From Berberis thunbergii (taxonomy: Eukaryota > Streptophyta > Magnoliopsida > Ranunculales > Berberidaceae), in NCBI GenBank assembly GCA_003290165.1, contig QNQO01001168.1, forward strand, positions 284,499 to 348,498: a stretch of DNA of 64,000 nucleotides, given 5' to 3'. The notes beneath the pieces were generated by a model. It saw nothing but the letters and a program-made list of their open reading frames with translations, ran no database searches and was not told the DNA's origin. A program made the position numbers and the translations under genes. Every line of letters starts with the position of its first letter. Position 1 is the stretch's first letter. Shown here piece by piece: positions 10,496-24,000 of the stretch.

Positions 10496-13400
10496 AGCAG
10501 CAGTTTCAAATCCTTTCCACAATGAAGGCTAGTTGGTACTTGGATTCAGGAGCAAGTCATCATTTAACAAATGATCAAGCTGGCTTTGCTAATTTATCTC
10601 CATACATGGGCTCAGACAAGGTCACAGTTGGTAATGGTACTTCTCTTCCCATTTCTATTGTTGGTTCTCTAACCCTTTCTTCTTCTTCTCATAGTCCATC
10701 TTCGTCTTTCCTCCTTAAATTTTTTTTCATGTACCTTCCTTATCCACCAATCTAATTAGTGTTGCTAAACTTTGTTCTGATAACAATGTGTTCATTGAAT
10801 TTTGGTCTGATCATTTCTTTGTGAAGGAACCACATTCGAGGAGGGTTCTTGCTCGAGGCAGACTTGAAAATGGCTTATACAAGCTGTCAGTTCTTCCTAT
10901 TCCTAAGACTGCTTTTGCCTCTTGTTCCAGCATATCTGCTTTGTCTACCTTTTCTAGTTCTTCTTCTATTGTTTTCCCTACTTCATGTATTGCTAACAAT
11001 GAGCAGTTATGGCATTATAGACTAGGACATCCTTCAATAAAGGTTGTTCATCATGTATTGAACTTTGTAATGTTCCATTTAATAAATCTCAGTCTTCTGT
11101 TTGTTCATCCTGCCAACTTGCAAAGAGTCATCATTTACCTACTTTTTTATCCTCTTTTCATGCATCTAGTCCTTTAGAACTTGTTCATACTGACATCTGG
11201 GGCCCTACATTTGTCAAATCCACCTCTGGTGCTCACTTTTTTTTATCTTGTTTGTCGATGATTTTTCATGGTTCACTTGGTTGTTTCAACTTTAGACCAA
11301 AGATCAGGTTTTGCCCATGTTCAAGGTGTTCAAACTTCGTGTTGAAAACCAATTTAACACCTCCATTAAATGCCTTCAATCTGATAATGGTGGTGAATTC
11401 AAGACTTTTAAATCTTTTTTATTAGATTCTGGCATTGAACATCGATTCTCTTGTCCACATGCATCTTCCCAAAATGGTAGAGTGGAACGTAAACACAGAC
11501 ATGTTGTTGAAACAGGTCTTGCTTTGTTAGCTCATGCTCATATGTCATTCAAGTTTTGTCAATATGCTTTTCAAGCAGTTGTTTTTCTTATCAATCACAT
11601 GTCAACTAAAGTGCTTAGTAATAAGTCTCCTTATCAGGTTCTTCTAAATCGACTTCCTGACTACCGTGTTCTTCATGTCTTTGGTTGCTTATGCTTCCCA
11701 TTCATTCGCCCATATAATCAGCATAAGCTCCAATTCAGATCAGTTGCTTGTGTCTTTCTGGGTTATAGCTTAGACCATAAGGGGTTTTTGTGTCTTGATC
11801 AAGCTTCTGGTCGAGTATATGTCTCTCCAAATGTAGTGTTTGATGAATATAGTTTTCCTATGCACAATTCTACTTCATTGCTTCCATCAATTCCCATTCC
11901 AAATGAGTTGTCCAATGTGATTACTTCTTTTGTTCCTAAGTCCTCCACTAGTTCAATTCCTTTGCCTCCAACTAATGCTCCTTCTCCTGATCCTCCATCT
12001 TCTACTCTATCTCCTACGCCTACTAGTTCAGTCCCTTCACTTCCAACTGATGTTCCTCCTACAACATCCATACCATCCTCTTCTCTTCCAACTCGCATGC
12101 TTACTCGTTCTATGGCTAGCATTTCAAAGAGGAAACAAATCATTGATCTATCTGTTGTTAAACTCTCAGAACCCACTACTTTGAGACAAGCTCTTAAGGA
12201 TCCATACTGGATTCACGCCATGGAATAGGAAATTTCTGTTTTACATAAAAATGACACTTGGACTTTGGTTGATCCACCTAGTAATGTGAACATTATAGGT
12301 TGTAAATGGGTTTATAGACTCAAATACAAGCCTGATAGGAGTATTGACAGATACAAAACTCACCTTGTTGCCAAAGGATTCAATCAAACCTATGGTTTGG
12401 ATTACTTTGATACGTTTAGCCCTGTAGTCAAATCTGCAACTATTCGTATTGTTCTCACCATTGCGGTCAGTTTTCAATGGGATGTTAGACAACTTGATGT
12501 TAATAAAGGCTTCTTGAATGGAGATCTTAAAGAACAAGTATTCATGACTCAACCTCCTGGTTTTTTAGACAACCAATTTCCATCTAAATTTTGTCAACTA
12601 CGGAAGTCACTGTATGGTCTAAAACAGTCGCCTCGTGCTTGGTTTTCTAAGCTAAGTTGTGCTTTTCTAAGATGGGGTTTTACTGCTTCTCGGACAGATA
12701 GTTCCATGTTTGTCAGGTTTGATAAACATTCTGTTCTTATCATATTAGTCTATGTGGATGATATCATTGTTACTGGCAGTTCTTCGAGGCATATTTCTTC
12801 GCTTATTGCTCAATTGAATTCAGTCTTTGCTCTTCATGACTTGGGTCCTTTGTCATACTTCTTGGGTATTGAAGTTCATCACTGTAATGGTGCACTACAT
12901 CTCAGCCAAGCCAAATATGTTGTTGATCTACTTACCCGTGCTGATATGATGGATTGCAAACATTCTCCAACTCTAGGAGCCGTTGGCAAACCCTTGTCAC
13001 AGTCTGATGGAACTCCCCTATGAATGCTATTGCCTATCGCAACATAGTTGGTGCTCTCCAATATGTCACCATGACCAGGCCAGACATTGCCTTTGCCGTC
13101 AATAAGGTTTGTCAGTTTATGCAAACACCTACGACATCTCACTGGTTGGCTGTCAAGCGCATTCTGCGTTATCTGAAAGACTCTCCTCACGATGGATTGC
13201 TCTTACAACCTACTCGTGATCTTGCTATAGAAGCCTTATCTGATGCTGACCGGGGGTCTAATCCTGATGACAGACGCAGTTCAAGTGGGTACATAGTTTA
13301 TTTAGGTGGTAATTTGATCTCTTGGTCTTCTAGCAAACAACGTGTTGTCTCCAGAAGCAGTGCTGAATTTGAGTATCGTGGTCTTACTCTTGCCACTTCT

Positions 13401-13733
13401 GAAGTAATCTGGATCCAGGCTTTGTTAAAGGAGCTTTGTGTTTCTCTTCCTAGTTCTCCTATTCTATGGTATGACAATGTCAGTGCTTACCACCTTGCCA
13501 AAAATCCAATTTTTCATGCAATGACCAAACATATTGAGATTGATTTGCATTTCATCCGTGATCATGTTCTCCGAGGTGATTTGCTTTTCGAATTTGTTCC
13601 TACTACTGAGCAGCCTGCGGATCTTCTCACAAAACATCTTACAAGTGCAAGGTTTACCTATCTCAAGTCACATCTTGGTCTTGTTCCCTGCCTCTTGCAC
13701 TTGAAGGGGGATGATAGAAAGAGTCCAAGATAG
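10496..13733 (+). pseudogene. Copia polyprotein, frameshifted
   Basis: Visible domains: protease WYLDSGASHHLTND (active DSG, from 10534); GAG-pre-integrase ENGLYKL...LWHYRLGHPS (10868-11038); integrase with HTDIWGP (about 11187), SDNGGEF (about 11380) and QNGRVERKHRHVVE (11472-11513), giving the D, D, E residues; Pro/Ser-rich linker (11880-12110); reverse transcriptase KWVYRLKYKPD, LVAKGF, LDVNKGFLNG and YVDDIIVTGSS (about 12750); RNase H SSSGYIVYLGGNLISWSSSK, RSSAEFEYRGL and ADLLTKHL. Damage: a frameshift at 10534 and several in 10755-11310, an in-frame TAG at 12226-12228 between integrase and RT, and a frameshift at 13020. It cannot encode a full polyprotein. Confidence 0.9.
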
Positions 13734-13908
13734 TTTGTTAGCATGAGCTATAATTAGTTAGTGTAAACTGTCAGTATGAGTTGTAGTTTGTTAATGTGAG
13801 TTCTTGATTCCAAGATGTAATCTACAATATCTATAAATACATATAAAGCTCTCTGTATTGCTCAGTTAAGCAATTGCAGATTTTCACTTTGTTCATATAT
13901 TTCTAACT
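13712..13908 (+). repeat. Copia 3' LTR
   Basis: Starts TGATAGAAAGAG right after the polypurine tract. It has a TATA-like TCTATAAATACATATAAA (13830-13847), the initiation-type GCTCTCTGTATTGCTCAG, and ends near TTTCTAAC. The short length of about 200 bases fits a Copia LTR. No 5' partner is in the window, so the right boundary is approximate. Confidence 0.6.
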
Positions 13909-14873
13909 ATTAATATCTAAAAACATGGCATATAAATCTAATCATAATATCTATATCTATGTTACAATTCAGAGTGGTATTTTACTATTCATTGCTGATT
14001 GTGTCAAAATCAAATCAAAAGAATTAGAGATAAAAGATGGTTAAGATTAAAAGTTGGAAAATGCAATGAATTTAAGGGCTGAAATTCATTTCCCATGATG
14101 GCATATTTGTAAATATAAAACATGTAGAAGGGCAAAAATAATGAAAAACTTTTGAAAAAAGTTGGTGGAATGTACAAGAAAATATTGTGTTTTTCATTTA
14201 GCAAAAAGAAAATTTATCATAACTATCTACACCGTTGTCAGATTTTGGTAAACTTAGTATCGTTGAAATGCATTTTTGAAGATCTTTCCAACAAAATCAA
14301 TAATTAATACATGCGCTAAAATTTTTAAAATATATATTTTATAATTAAAAAATGTATACACGTCTTTAATATTTTCAAAGTAATAAGACGGGTTGATCAT
14401 ACCAGAAAAATGATTTGGGCATCTTAATGCACATTTAAACAAAAACCATAAACTTCATGTTGTAGCGAATTCAAAGATTGAGGGAGAACTCTTTTTTGGC
14501 ATTTAAAATTTTGCCTCAACTGATTCAATTTTGAGTGAGTCTAACACTAAAATTTATAGTATATATATTTTTATCTTAGAATATGCTTATACTTCAATAT
14601 TGATTGAGAACGAAAATGGGATAACAATGACATTCAATATAATATTTGGCAAAAATAAAATTATGTGAAGTGCTGATGCGACATAGGGCATACTCTAGCA
14701 TCGAAGAATTTGCATGAGCTGAAAATATAGTTGCAAATACATTTTATGCCCTTAGCTTCTCCCACTCCAAATGCCTCCCGGGAACCACAATATAGAGTCA
14801 ACAGTTTGCGCCATGTTATAGCTGATGGGTTGGGAAGCGAAGCGAAGCATGTGCATGATATGATATGATGATT

Positions 14874-14875
<2 letters not shown>
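13909..14875. other. Intergenic, nothing recognised
   Basis: AT-rich sequence between the Copia 3' end and the C2 gene. No coding motif or repeat terminus was seen. The part from about 14910 to 15075 is the likely promoter and 5'-UTR of the C2 gene and is purine-rich (AAAGAAAAGAAAGA). Confidence 0.5.

Positions 14876-14908
<33 letters not shown>
14876..14908. repeat. (AAT)n microsatellite
   Basis: About eleven uninterrupted AAT units lie roughly 170 bases upstream of the C2-protein start codon. Confidence 0.95.
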
Positions 14909-15075
14909 GCATTGACTCTTTAGACGCGGTCTGGCATGCCGGCCCATCTTCTGTCCAGGTAATCAGTCAATAAACAAATAAAGCGTGTCTTCGAGTTCGA
15001 CCGTCTTTTAAGACGCAAAGAAAAGAAAGACATCTGAAAGAAAGAGAAAGAGTCTTTTGAGTTCGATCGCCGAAA

Positions 15076-18000
15076 ATGCCTCGCGGAACGCTGGAAGTGC
15101 TTCTCGTCAGTGCCAAAGGCCTCGATGAAAATGATTTTCTCAGTAACCATCATTCCCTGCCATTGATTTGATCAATGAATTTTCGTGTTATATTTATTAT
15201 TATTATTATTTGTTTCTTGATGATCTGAATTCATTCATGTATTTGATGAGAGTGAGAGAGATCTTCTAGAATTGAAACTCAATTTTGCTCATTAATTGAC
15301 GATTGGTTTTGTTTCTTGATGATCAGATGGCATGGACACTTATGTTCTACTCAATTGCCGAACTCAAGAGCAGAAAAGCAGTGTAGCCTCAGGTCTGTCA
15401 TCTCTGTGTTTTTCCGCAATCTCATGTTATTGTTACGAGCACTGTTTCTCTTGAAATTATTAACTACCTAGCTTCTTCATCACATCGCTCTTTTGTGTGT
15501 TTGATTAGCAGGACAAGGAAGTGAGCCGGAATGGAATGAGACCTTTGTTTTCACTATTTCTGACGGTGTTTCGGAACTAGATCTCAAAATAATGGATAAG
15601 GATACTTTTACTGCTGATGATTTTGTCGGACAAGCCAAGTCAGTATTATTATAATTCTATATCTCACTAGTGTTACACAAATTACAAAAATTCTAGCTGG
15701 CCTTGTATTGGCTCCAAAAACCCTTCAACCTCAAGGCACTTGGCGAAATAGCTATTGGGTCATTGATCACGTCCTCTCCTTCAATCTCATCATCACTGTT
15801 GTAGAACATGCTTGCCTTCGAATTCGGGCAGTTTGTTCAGACCTTCACACAGCTCATCCAATAGTCTTCCAGTCTCTCCATCTTCTTCATAGTCCTTCTC
15901 TGCTTCTTCCTCCTCATCATAAGCCTCTTCATCGAATTCTTCCTCTTCCTCATCGTCACGAGTGCTTGCATTCACTTGCATCGACCAAATCGAGACATCG
16001 TCGTCCTCGTTGGAGTTGTCTGTCACGAGTTGAGATGAAAATAGATGGTTCAAGGTTCTAGCGGGAAACAACCAAAAATTGAAATGACCAATTCAGTTAA
16101 TACGCGTGCCGCACACGTGACTCCACTTAAGGGAACAACACGTGATCTACAGCTGCCTCTCCGCATGTGTTTAGCACATGGTTCGAAAATTAGTTGAAGG
16201 ATTCAAAGGTTGTTACAGCAGAACCACTGCAAGCCTCTTGATCATCACACAGGCGTCGTCCCTCCCTCCAATCCACCAAGCCTTATGTATTAGGGTTTCC
16301 CTATAAAAGTGTAAGAAAACTTAATGAAATAGTAGGTTGTAAGAAAATAAAAGAGGTCTCTCTGTGTAGAGAAGGTTCTCCCCTGTTTTTACTCTTGTTT
16401 GGATGTTAATTGAATCAAAGTTGATTTTCCGTTGTGATTTCTTGGTGTCAATCTACTAGGATCATAACATTTGGTATCAGAGCACTGGCTACATGGGGAC
16501 GATCGAGACAAGAACAAAGGAAATGGAGACTCACATGCGAGAATCGAAGAAGCAGGTTAGTGAGGCTCTTGGCCAAATCGAGCTCTTAAAGAAGGAGGTC
16601 TCAAAACTGGCGAAGAACGATGAGAAACTGGCTCAGAGTGGAGAAGAACTAAGGCAACACATTAACAATCGATTCAAACAACTTATGCAGCTTATCCAAA
16701 TTAAACAACCACCCCCATCCCTCACCAAGCTGCTAGTAGTTCGCATGTTACTGAGAATCCAACACAGCAGTGGCACCATGAATCTACATTCCACAATGAG
16801 CACTCCATTGGACATTTTTGTTTCCCGAAGGTGGATTTTCCCAACTTTGATGGAACCAACCCATGCTCGTGGGTAAAGAAATGTGAACGTTTCTTTCTTC
16901 TACACAACATATCTGAAGACAATAAGGTGTCCATTGCTTCTATACACCTTGATGGTAAGGCTGATACATGGTATCTTGACTACCAAATGGGCAAGCCATC
17001 TATCCCATGGCCTCAATTGGCCACCGATATCTGCCTCAGATTCGAAGATCCTATCAATGAGAACTACGTTGATGCCTTCAATAAGCATTACCAAACCACC
17101 ACGGTGGAGGCTTATTATGAACGATTTGAGGAGCTCAAATCTTGGATGGTGGTTAACAATGACACCCTCAGTGAATCCTATTTTGTGCTTAGTTTCCTAA
17201 GTGGTCTCAAACCTCAAATCAAGACCCGAGTTCAAATGTTTCAACCCAATAGTGTTGCTCAAGCACTCTCCTTAGCTCGAATGCAAAAATTCTGCTCTTC
17301 CTCCAAACCGCACACAACAAACCACTCCTCGCCCACCTTTCGTTCAACCTCCTCTTCAACGCCCCCTATTGGTTCAAAGCTTCCATTTCCCAGCCAAAAT
17401 TTACTCAACAAATCTCTGCCACCCAAACCACCACCATATTCTCCACCGATTAAACGTCTTACCCTTGCTCAAATGAAGGTTCGTCGTGACCAAAGCCTAT
17501 GCTATAACTGCGACGAGCTTTATAAACCCGGCCACAAATGCAAAACCCAACAATTATTCTTGCTTACCACTGATGAGGATTACTACGAATCAGACTGTGA
17601 CAGTCTCCATGAGGTTAAAGATGGTGAATGTGAGAACTTAGTCATTAAAATTCAATCTGGCACGGAGCTTTCCATTAATGCTCTTCATGGCTGCCACACC
17701 TCGAACACCATTCTCTTGAGTGAATGCATAAAGAAGGTCCCCATTTCCATTCTTGTGGACACAGGTAGTATGCACTCATTTGTGGACCCAAAGGTGGTTA
17801 AAGCTACTAGGTGGCCTGTCCAACAAACTGCCCTTATGAGTATACGAGTGGCCAATGGCCAACAATTGCATAGCACTGCCATCTGTAAACCCTTGACATG
17901 GTCAGTGCAGGGTACCTCATTTAGTGGTGATGTGCGGGTTCTATCCTTGGGTGAACACGAAATGGTGTTAGGTGTCAATTGGTTAAAAAACTTTGGTGAC

Positions 18001-21000
18001 ATTACTATCAATCTACAAAAACTCCAGCTCACATTGGTCCACAATGGTCACAAAACGACATTGCAAGGCTCACATGGCCCTTCCTCAATTAATATGCTTT
18101 TCTCCATTAAGCAAATCAAGTACTGCAACAACCATACCCAGACCTTCCTTGGCCATTTTTGTTCCATTGATGCCACCTACCACACACCCCAACCACCCCA
18201 CTCATCTCTTACCTTATAAACCACTTCACTGATATTTTTGACCCTCCAACAACCCTGCCTCCCTACCGAATCTTGGACCACAAGATACCACTGAAACCCA
18301 ACTCCACACCACCTTCCTTACCACCTTACAAACTTCCCCATCTTCAAAAAGATGTTGAACAACTCATTTATGAAATGCTTGCTTCTAGGCTTATTCAACC
18401 CTCGCATAGCCCCTTCGCCGCCCCAATTCTTTTGGTAAAATATAAAGATGGCTCATGGCGCTTTTGCATTGATTATCGCTGCCTCAATGATTTAACCATT
18501 AAAGACCGGTACCCAATTCCTCTTGTAGACGAACTCCTGGACGAACTCCATGGTTCAACCATTTTCTCTAAAATCGACCTCCGTTTAGGCTACCACCAAG
18601 TCTTGGTCGACCCACCCGATACCCATAAAACAACCTTCCGCACTCATAGTGGCCACTATGAATTCATCGTTATGCCCTTCGGCCTTACCAATGCCCTTTC
18701 CACATTCCAAGCCCTCATGAATAACATCTTCAAACCCCATTTAAGGCAGTTCATTCTCGTCTTTTTTGACGATATCTTGGTTTACAGTAGTTCCATGGAA
18801 AAACACTTAGTTCACCTCCACCTCACTTTCTCCATCTTGCGTGAGCATTCCTTGCACGCCAAACTATCTACGTGTTCATTCAGCCAGCCTTCCCTCGAAT
18901 ATCTCGGTCATGTAATTTCTGCTGACGGAGTTGCTGTTGACCAAACCAAGATCAACGCTGTGATCTCTTGGCCACAACCAACCTCTATTAAACTTTTTCG
19001 AGGTTTCTTGAGCTTGACGGGTTACTATCGCAAATTTGTGCGCAATTATGGCTCCATTGCTAAGCCTCTCACAGATTTACTCAAAAAAGATTCATTCAAG
19101 TGGTCCACCAATGCTTGTGCTGCGTTTGAGCAACTCAAACAAACTCTCTGTTCCACACCAGTTCTTAAACTACCCAACTTCAATGCCCTCTTCACAGTGG
19201 AAGTTGATGCCAGTACTCATGGAATCGGTGCAGTGTTAAGCCAAGACCAACACCCAATCGCTTACTTTAGTAAGTCACTTGGTCCTCAAAACCGTGGTCT
19301 ATCCACATACGAAAAATAATTGTTGGCAATTGTTTTTGCCGTGCAAAAATGGAGACCGTATCTAATTGGGTCCAAGTTTCTCATCCTCATTGATCACCAA
19401 GCCATTAAACACTTCTTGGAACAAAAATTGACAACAGTTTCACAACAAAAATGGCTCTCGAAATTGCTTAGCTATGATTATACAATCACTACCGAAAAGG
19501 GGTCAATAACAAAGCAGCTGATGCCGTCTCGCGACACCCTGCGATTGTCTCCAACTATTGTGCTTTATCTACTTGTTCTCCTTTGTCGTTACATGAAGTC
19601 TCCCACAACTATGTTGGTGATGAGTGGGCTGATTCACTCATGCCCAAATTACTATTGAAGGGAGATGTTGTGCCCAATTACACACTCCAACATGGCTTGC
19701 TTCGTTTTAAGTCATAAATTTATATTGGATCAGCTGGTCCTCTCCGCCAACAATTAATCTCTTCGGTTCATTGCTCTAACTTTGGTTGTCACACGGGCAT
19801 TACTGCGACATACCGACGCCTCATGAGGCATTTTTATTGGTCGGGCATGAAGCATGATCTTACTAAGTTCATTATCGAATGCAATGTGTGCCAACGCAAC
19901 AAACATGACCTTAGTGGATACGGTGGCTTATTACAACCATTACCGGTACCAGAGAGAGCATGGCAACACATTTCGATGGATTTCATCGAAGGGCTACCTC
20001 TCTCCCATGGTCACTCAGTGATATTAGTTGTCGTGGATCGCTTTACCAAGTACAACCATTTCTTGGCACTCTCGCATCCATTCACAGCTCCCATGGTGGC
20101 CCAAGTTTTTTGCAAACGGTCTATAAGTTACATGGTCTGCCAGATTCAATAGTATCCGATCGAGACAAAACCTTTACTAGCACTTTCTGACAGCAACTCT
20201 TCGCCGCACTTGGTACATCCTTACCTATGAGCTCTGCCTACCACCCACAAAGTGATGGGCAGACCGAGCGCACCAACGCCTGCCTCGAATTGTACCTCAG
20301 GTGTATGACAAATCAAGTTCCATCCAAATGGTTCCATTGGTTATACTTAGCGGAATATTGGTTCAACACCACGTTCCACTCAAGTTTGAAACTCTCCCCA
20401 TTTCAAGCTTTGTATGGGTATACTCCCCCGCTTCTTGCTCTCCCACCTATTGATACCACTGATGTTACTGAGGTCCAAACTTACCTCCAAGAACACCAGG
20501 ATATGCTGAGCATCCTCAAAGAGCGGTTGACTAAGGCACAAGAACGAATGAAAAAAATCGCAGATCGCACTCGCACTGAGTGCTCTTTCAACGAAGGCGA
20601 CTGGGTGTATCTTAAATTACAGCCGTATCGACAAAATTCAGTTCAACTCTGCCGAAATTTGAAGCTCGCTTCACATTTCTTCGGTACCTACCAAGTATTG
20701 GAGAAGATTGGCAGTGTCGCTTACCGGTTGCTACTCCCTGAAGGTTCTCTAATCCACAATGTCTTCCACATATCCCCACTCAAAAAACACTTGGGATCCC
20801 ACCAACAGAGCTCCTCCATTCCGCCATCGACAGACTCAGGTGGTTCACTCCGCCCTGTTCTAGTGGCGATCTTAAACAGACGCCTGGTTCCGCGCCATAA
20901 CAAACCGGTTACTTAGGTTCTTGTGCAATGGTCTTCAGGCTCGTGCTATCACAACTTGGGAAGATTGGGCCACTATCCACGCCCGCTTTCCAGATTTTCA

Positions 21001-24000
21001 TCCTTGAGGACAAGAATGATCTCAAGAGGGAGGTAATGTCACGAGTTGAGATGAAAACAGATGGTTCAAGGTTCTGGCGGGAAACAACCAAAAATTGAAA
21101 TCACCAATTCAGTTAATAGCGTGCTGCACGCATGACTCCACTTAAGGGAACAACACGTGATCTGCAGCTGCCTCTCCGCACGTGTTTAACACATGGTCCG
21201 AAAATTAGTTGAAGGATTCAAAGGTTGTTACAGCAGGACCACTGCAAGCCTCTCGATCATCACACACGCGTCGTCCGTCCCTCCAATCCACCTAGCCTTA
21301 TGTATTAGGGTTTCCCTATAAAAGTGTAAGAAAAGTTAATGAAATAGGAGGTTGTAAGAAGAGAAAAGAGGTCTCTCTATGTAGAGAAGGTTCTCCCCTA
21401 TTTTTACTCTTGTTTGGATGTTAATTGAATCAAAGTTGATTTTTCGTTGTGATTTCTTGGTGTCAATCTACTAGGATCATAACATTGTCCACACAAGTTA
21501 GAACTGACGAACATTAAGAGGAGTCGAAAATCTCGGATTTCTCAAAGAAATCAAACAGTAAGGATCGGTTCAGATTTTTTTCGATCTCAAGAACTTGTTG
21601 CTTTGCTTCATCAACCATCATTTCATCCTACACAAACAAAACCCATCAACACCCAATCCCTAAAAACATCTAAAATAAAAAACAATTGACAAAGAAATCA
21701 AACAAACCTGATGAACCCTAGATTCTTGATTCAGACCAGTGAGACCTTCAAAGCCATCAATAACCAAATCACCATTGGAAGGACAGACCAGGGACTTGGG
21801 GTGTGTTGGCAGGAGTTGGGGCTAAGAGCCTAGATGGGGAATTCACCAAACCACCTTAAGCTGAAGAAGTGTCGAAACCTTCGATAAATCGACTTCTTCT
21901 TCAACCTTCTGCAAAAGGGTTTTCACCTGACCTCGAAGCAGAGCCTCCCCTGACCCAGGGGTCTGTTTGGGTTGATCCCTTTTCTTCATCAGAGACGAAG
22001 GGGTCCCCAAATTTCCTGTTGCAAGCCCAATGATCGGCGAATCATTGGTGATATCAATCAAAGCCAATCGATCGAGCTTCGCATTCCTCTGTCTGGAATC
22101 CCCCATTTTTGGTTCTTCAATCTTCTTTGATTTTTCTCTCACTCAAACAGCAAAGTGTAACTACGTGCCCAGGACCCTCCACGCGCACGTGCCTAGGAGG
22201 GTCCAGGCATGCACACCAGGCGACCAGACAAGGCTGGCTAGAACGGCTCCACAAATTATTTTTTCCTAGTTTATAACTCATCAAAAGAAAGAAAGGACTG
22301 CTTTGAACAGCTAGTTTCAAGATCGCGTAATATTCAACCTATGTTTGGTTGTAGAATTTAATTCTCAACAAAGTAGGATGTATGCAAGTTTTCTGACAAA
22401 TCACAAAAAATGGGAATCGCCTTCCCATACCATGTTTATCATGAAATATTGACTTATTTAGGAGGGAAGGATAGGTTTGATTGCCACATACATTATATTG
22501 GAGTGTCATCTACAACCTTCTCTCTTCCTTTTCTCAACTCTTCCTTCATTTCCTTATTTTCCAGTGAAATGAAACTCCATCAACCAAGCACAACAATAGT
22601 TGAATTCTTACATTATATATATGACAACATTGTTTGGGCAGGAATCGTATGAGCATCTTCCTCCTCAATTCAATTTTACTTCTCTGCCCTACTCTTTTCC
22701 CCCTTGCTTGAAAGTAGCTCTTCGCAACCAATTCATACCCTTTACTGCCTTGGCACCCGAAATCAACCCAATCATACAAAAAGCTAAAGAGAAAGACTAT
22801 TTTTTCTCTTAATTTATTATTATTTAAAGTTACATTTTTTTTTTGCTTTGAAGCACTGATATGCAGTTCTGAATCATTATTATTATTTTTTCATAACATA
22901 GTTGTACTATAAGTGTTCTTATGTTATGACATCTCTACTTCTCTATGCATTGATCTTCTGACGAGATTCACTTCAAGGGATAGAGAAAACTAAATTTGAA
23001 AAAAAATTGTTCAATTGATCCTAAACAATCCCATACCACTCCTAAATAGATTAGGGTGGATTAGTAACTTCACCAAATCTGTGAAGATTCGAAATGGTTA
23101 GAATCGTCATGACCTGGATGTCTTCTCTTATCAAACAGGAGACCAATTTCACACTGTTTATGGTAGTCATGCACTTGGGGCATGAAGGAAAAAAAAAAAA
23201 ATCCTCTTCTATAGTGCTAGTGTCAATAGCAAATAATATGAAGCTGATTTTGTTGTATGGCTCTAATTATTTTAGTAATTCATGATGAAGTTTATTTTTA
23301 TGGTCTCTGCATGCAGTATTCCTCTTGAGCCTCTGTTTATGGAAGGTAGCCTGCCACCAACTGCTTATAATGTGGTCAAGGACCAGGAATTTTGTGGAGA
23401 GATTAGAATTAGCCTCAAATTCACTCCTGAGGTACTTTTCATTATACTTATTTCGCCTTCTATGTAGGCACTTTCATTTCAGATTAACACTGAACAACAT
23501 ACATCTTTCTTCTTAATTGCAAAACTCTAGTGTGGGGGATTTTAGCTATTTCATAAAAAAACCTTCCAAGTTCTAATGATTTTTCTCTGAAGATCCAATA
23601 ATAAGGATAGGTGATGTGATTTTGCCTTAGTTAACCTCCAGTTTGATCAGCTGGGCAAAACTTCAATCTTAAAATGCATGCTTTGATTTTGATGGTGCCT
23701 GTTTCTGTATAAAAAAAAATATGACAGCTGCAGTTGTAGTATTACGAATAGGCTTTGGAGTAGAAGCACTGTCAACACCCGTAAAATTTTATTTGACTAA
23801 TTTACTCAAGGTTTTTCTTAGTTTGGCACTCATTTGTTTATACCTATTAGAGTTTGGCTCTCGTTTTGAAAACTATTTGAGTATAACCTTTGTTTTCTGA
23901 TGGAACCGTTAGGTCCATGTCATTGACTGGTTAAGATAAATTTTTTGACCCTTTTGCCCTTACCTTAGGTTAAATTATAGTTAAGTCCAAAAGAAATGTT

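Larger units (their letters stand above)
10496..13908 (+). mobile_element. 5'-truncated Ty1/Copia retrotransposon
   Basis: Copia pol domains occur in the order protease, integrase, reverse transcriptase, RNase H on the plus strand, followed by a purine tract (TTGAAGGGGGA) and an LTR-like end starting TGATAGAAAGAG at 13712. The 5' LTR and the gag are missing: sequence starts in the gag-protease linker at ALAAVSNPFHNE, straight after a gypsy-like LTR end. Whether the front half was removed by that insertion or by deletion cannot be told. Confidence 0.85.
16021..21484 (+). mobile_element. Complete Ty3/gypsy retrotransposon, chromovirus (Reina-like)
   Basis: Two LTRs (16021-16469 and 21037-21484) start TGTCACGAG and end ATAACA, and TTGTC is duplicated exactly on both sides (16016-16020 and 21485-21489). 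A primer-binding site TGGTATCAGAGC (initiator Met-tRNA) follows the left LTR, and a purine tract AAGAGGGAGG precedes the right one. The domain order gag, protease, RT, RNase H, integrase and a C-terminal chromodomain-like tail is that of chromoviruses. I count roughly 20-25 differences between the LTRs (about 95% identity), so the insertion is not recent. All coding parts are interrupted. Confidence 0.95.
15700..22106 (-). pseudogene. Antisense pseudogene of an uncharacterised plant protein in intron 3, split by the gypsy element
   Basis: On the minus strand it starts at 22106 (MGDSRQRNAKLDRLALIDIT, TPGSGEALLRGQVKTLLQKV), reads on to a donor at 21718 and, after a 90-base intron (21628-21717), resumes (DEMMVDEAKQQVLEIEKNLN, RSLLFDFFEKSE). 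At the TTGTC duplication it jumps over the retrotransposon to 16020 and continues EDDDVSIWSMQVNAST, a long Glu/Asp tract, LLDELCEGLNKLPEFEGKH and, in another frame, FYNSDDEIEGEDV. Frameshifts around 21800-21850, an in-frame TAA near 21525 and a deletion near 15810 show it is dead. I recall similar unnamed plant proteins of about 250-300 residues but cannot give a function. Because an intron is kept, it is not a processed retrocopy. Confidence 0.65.
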
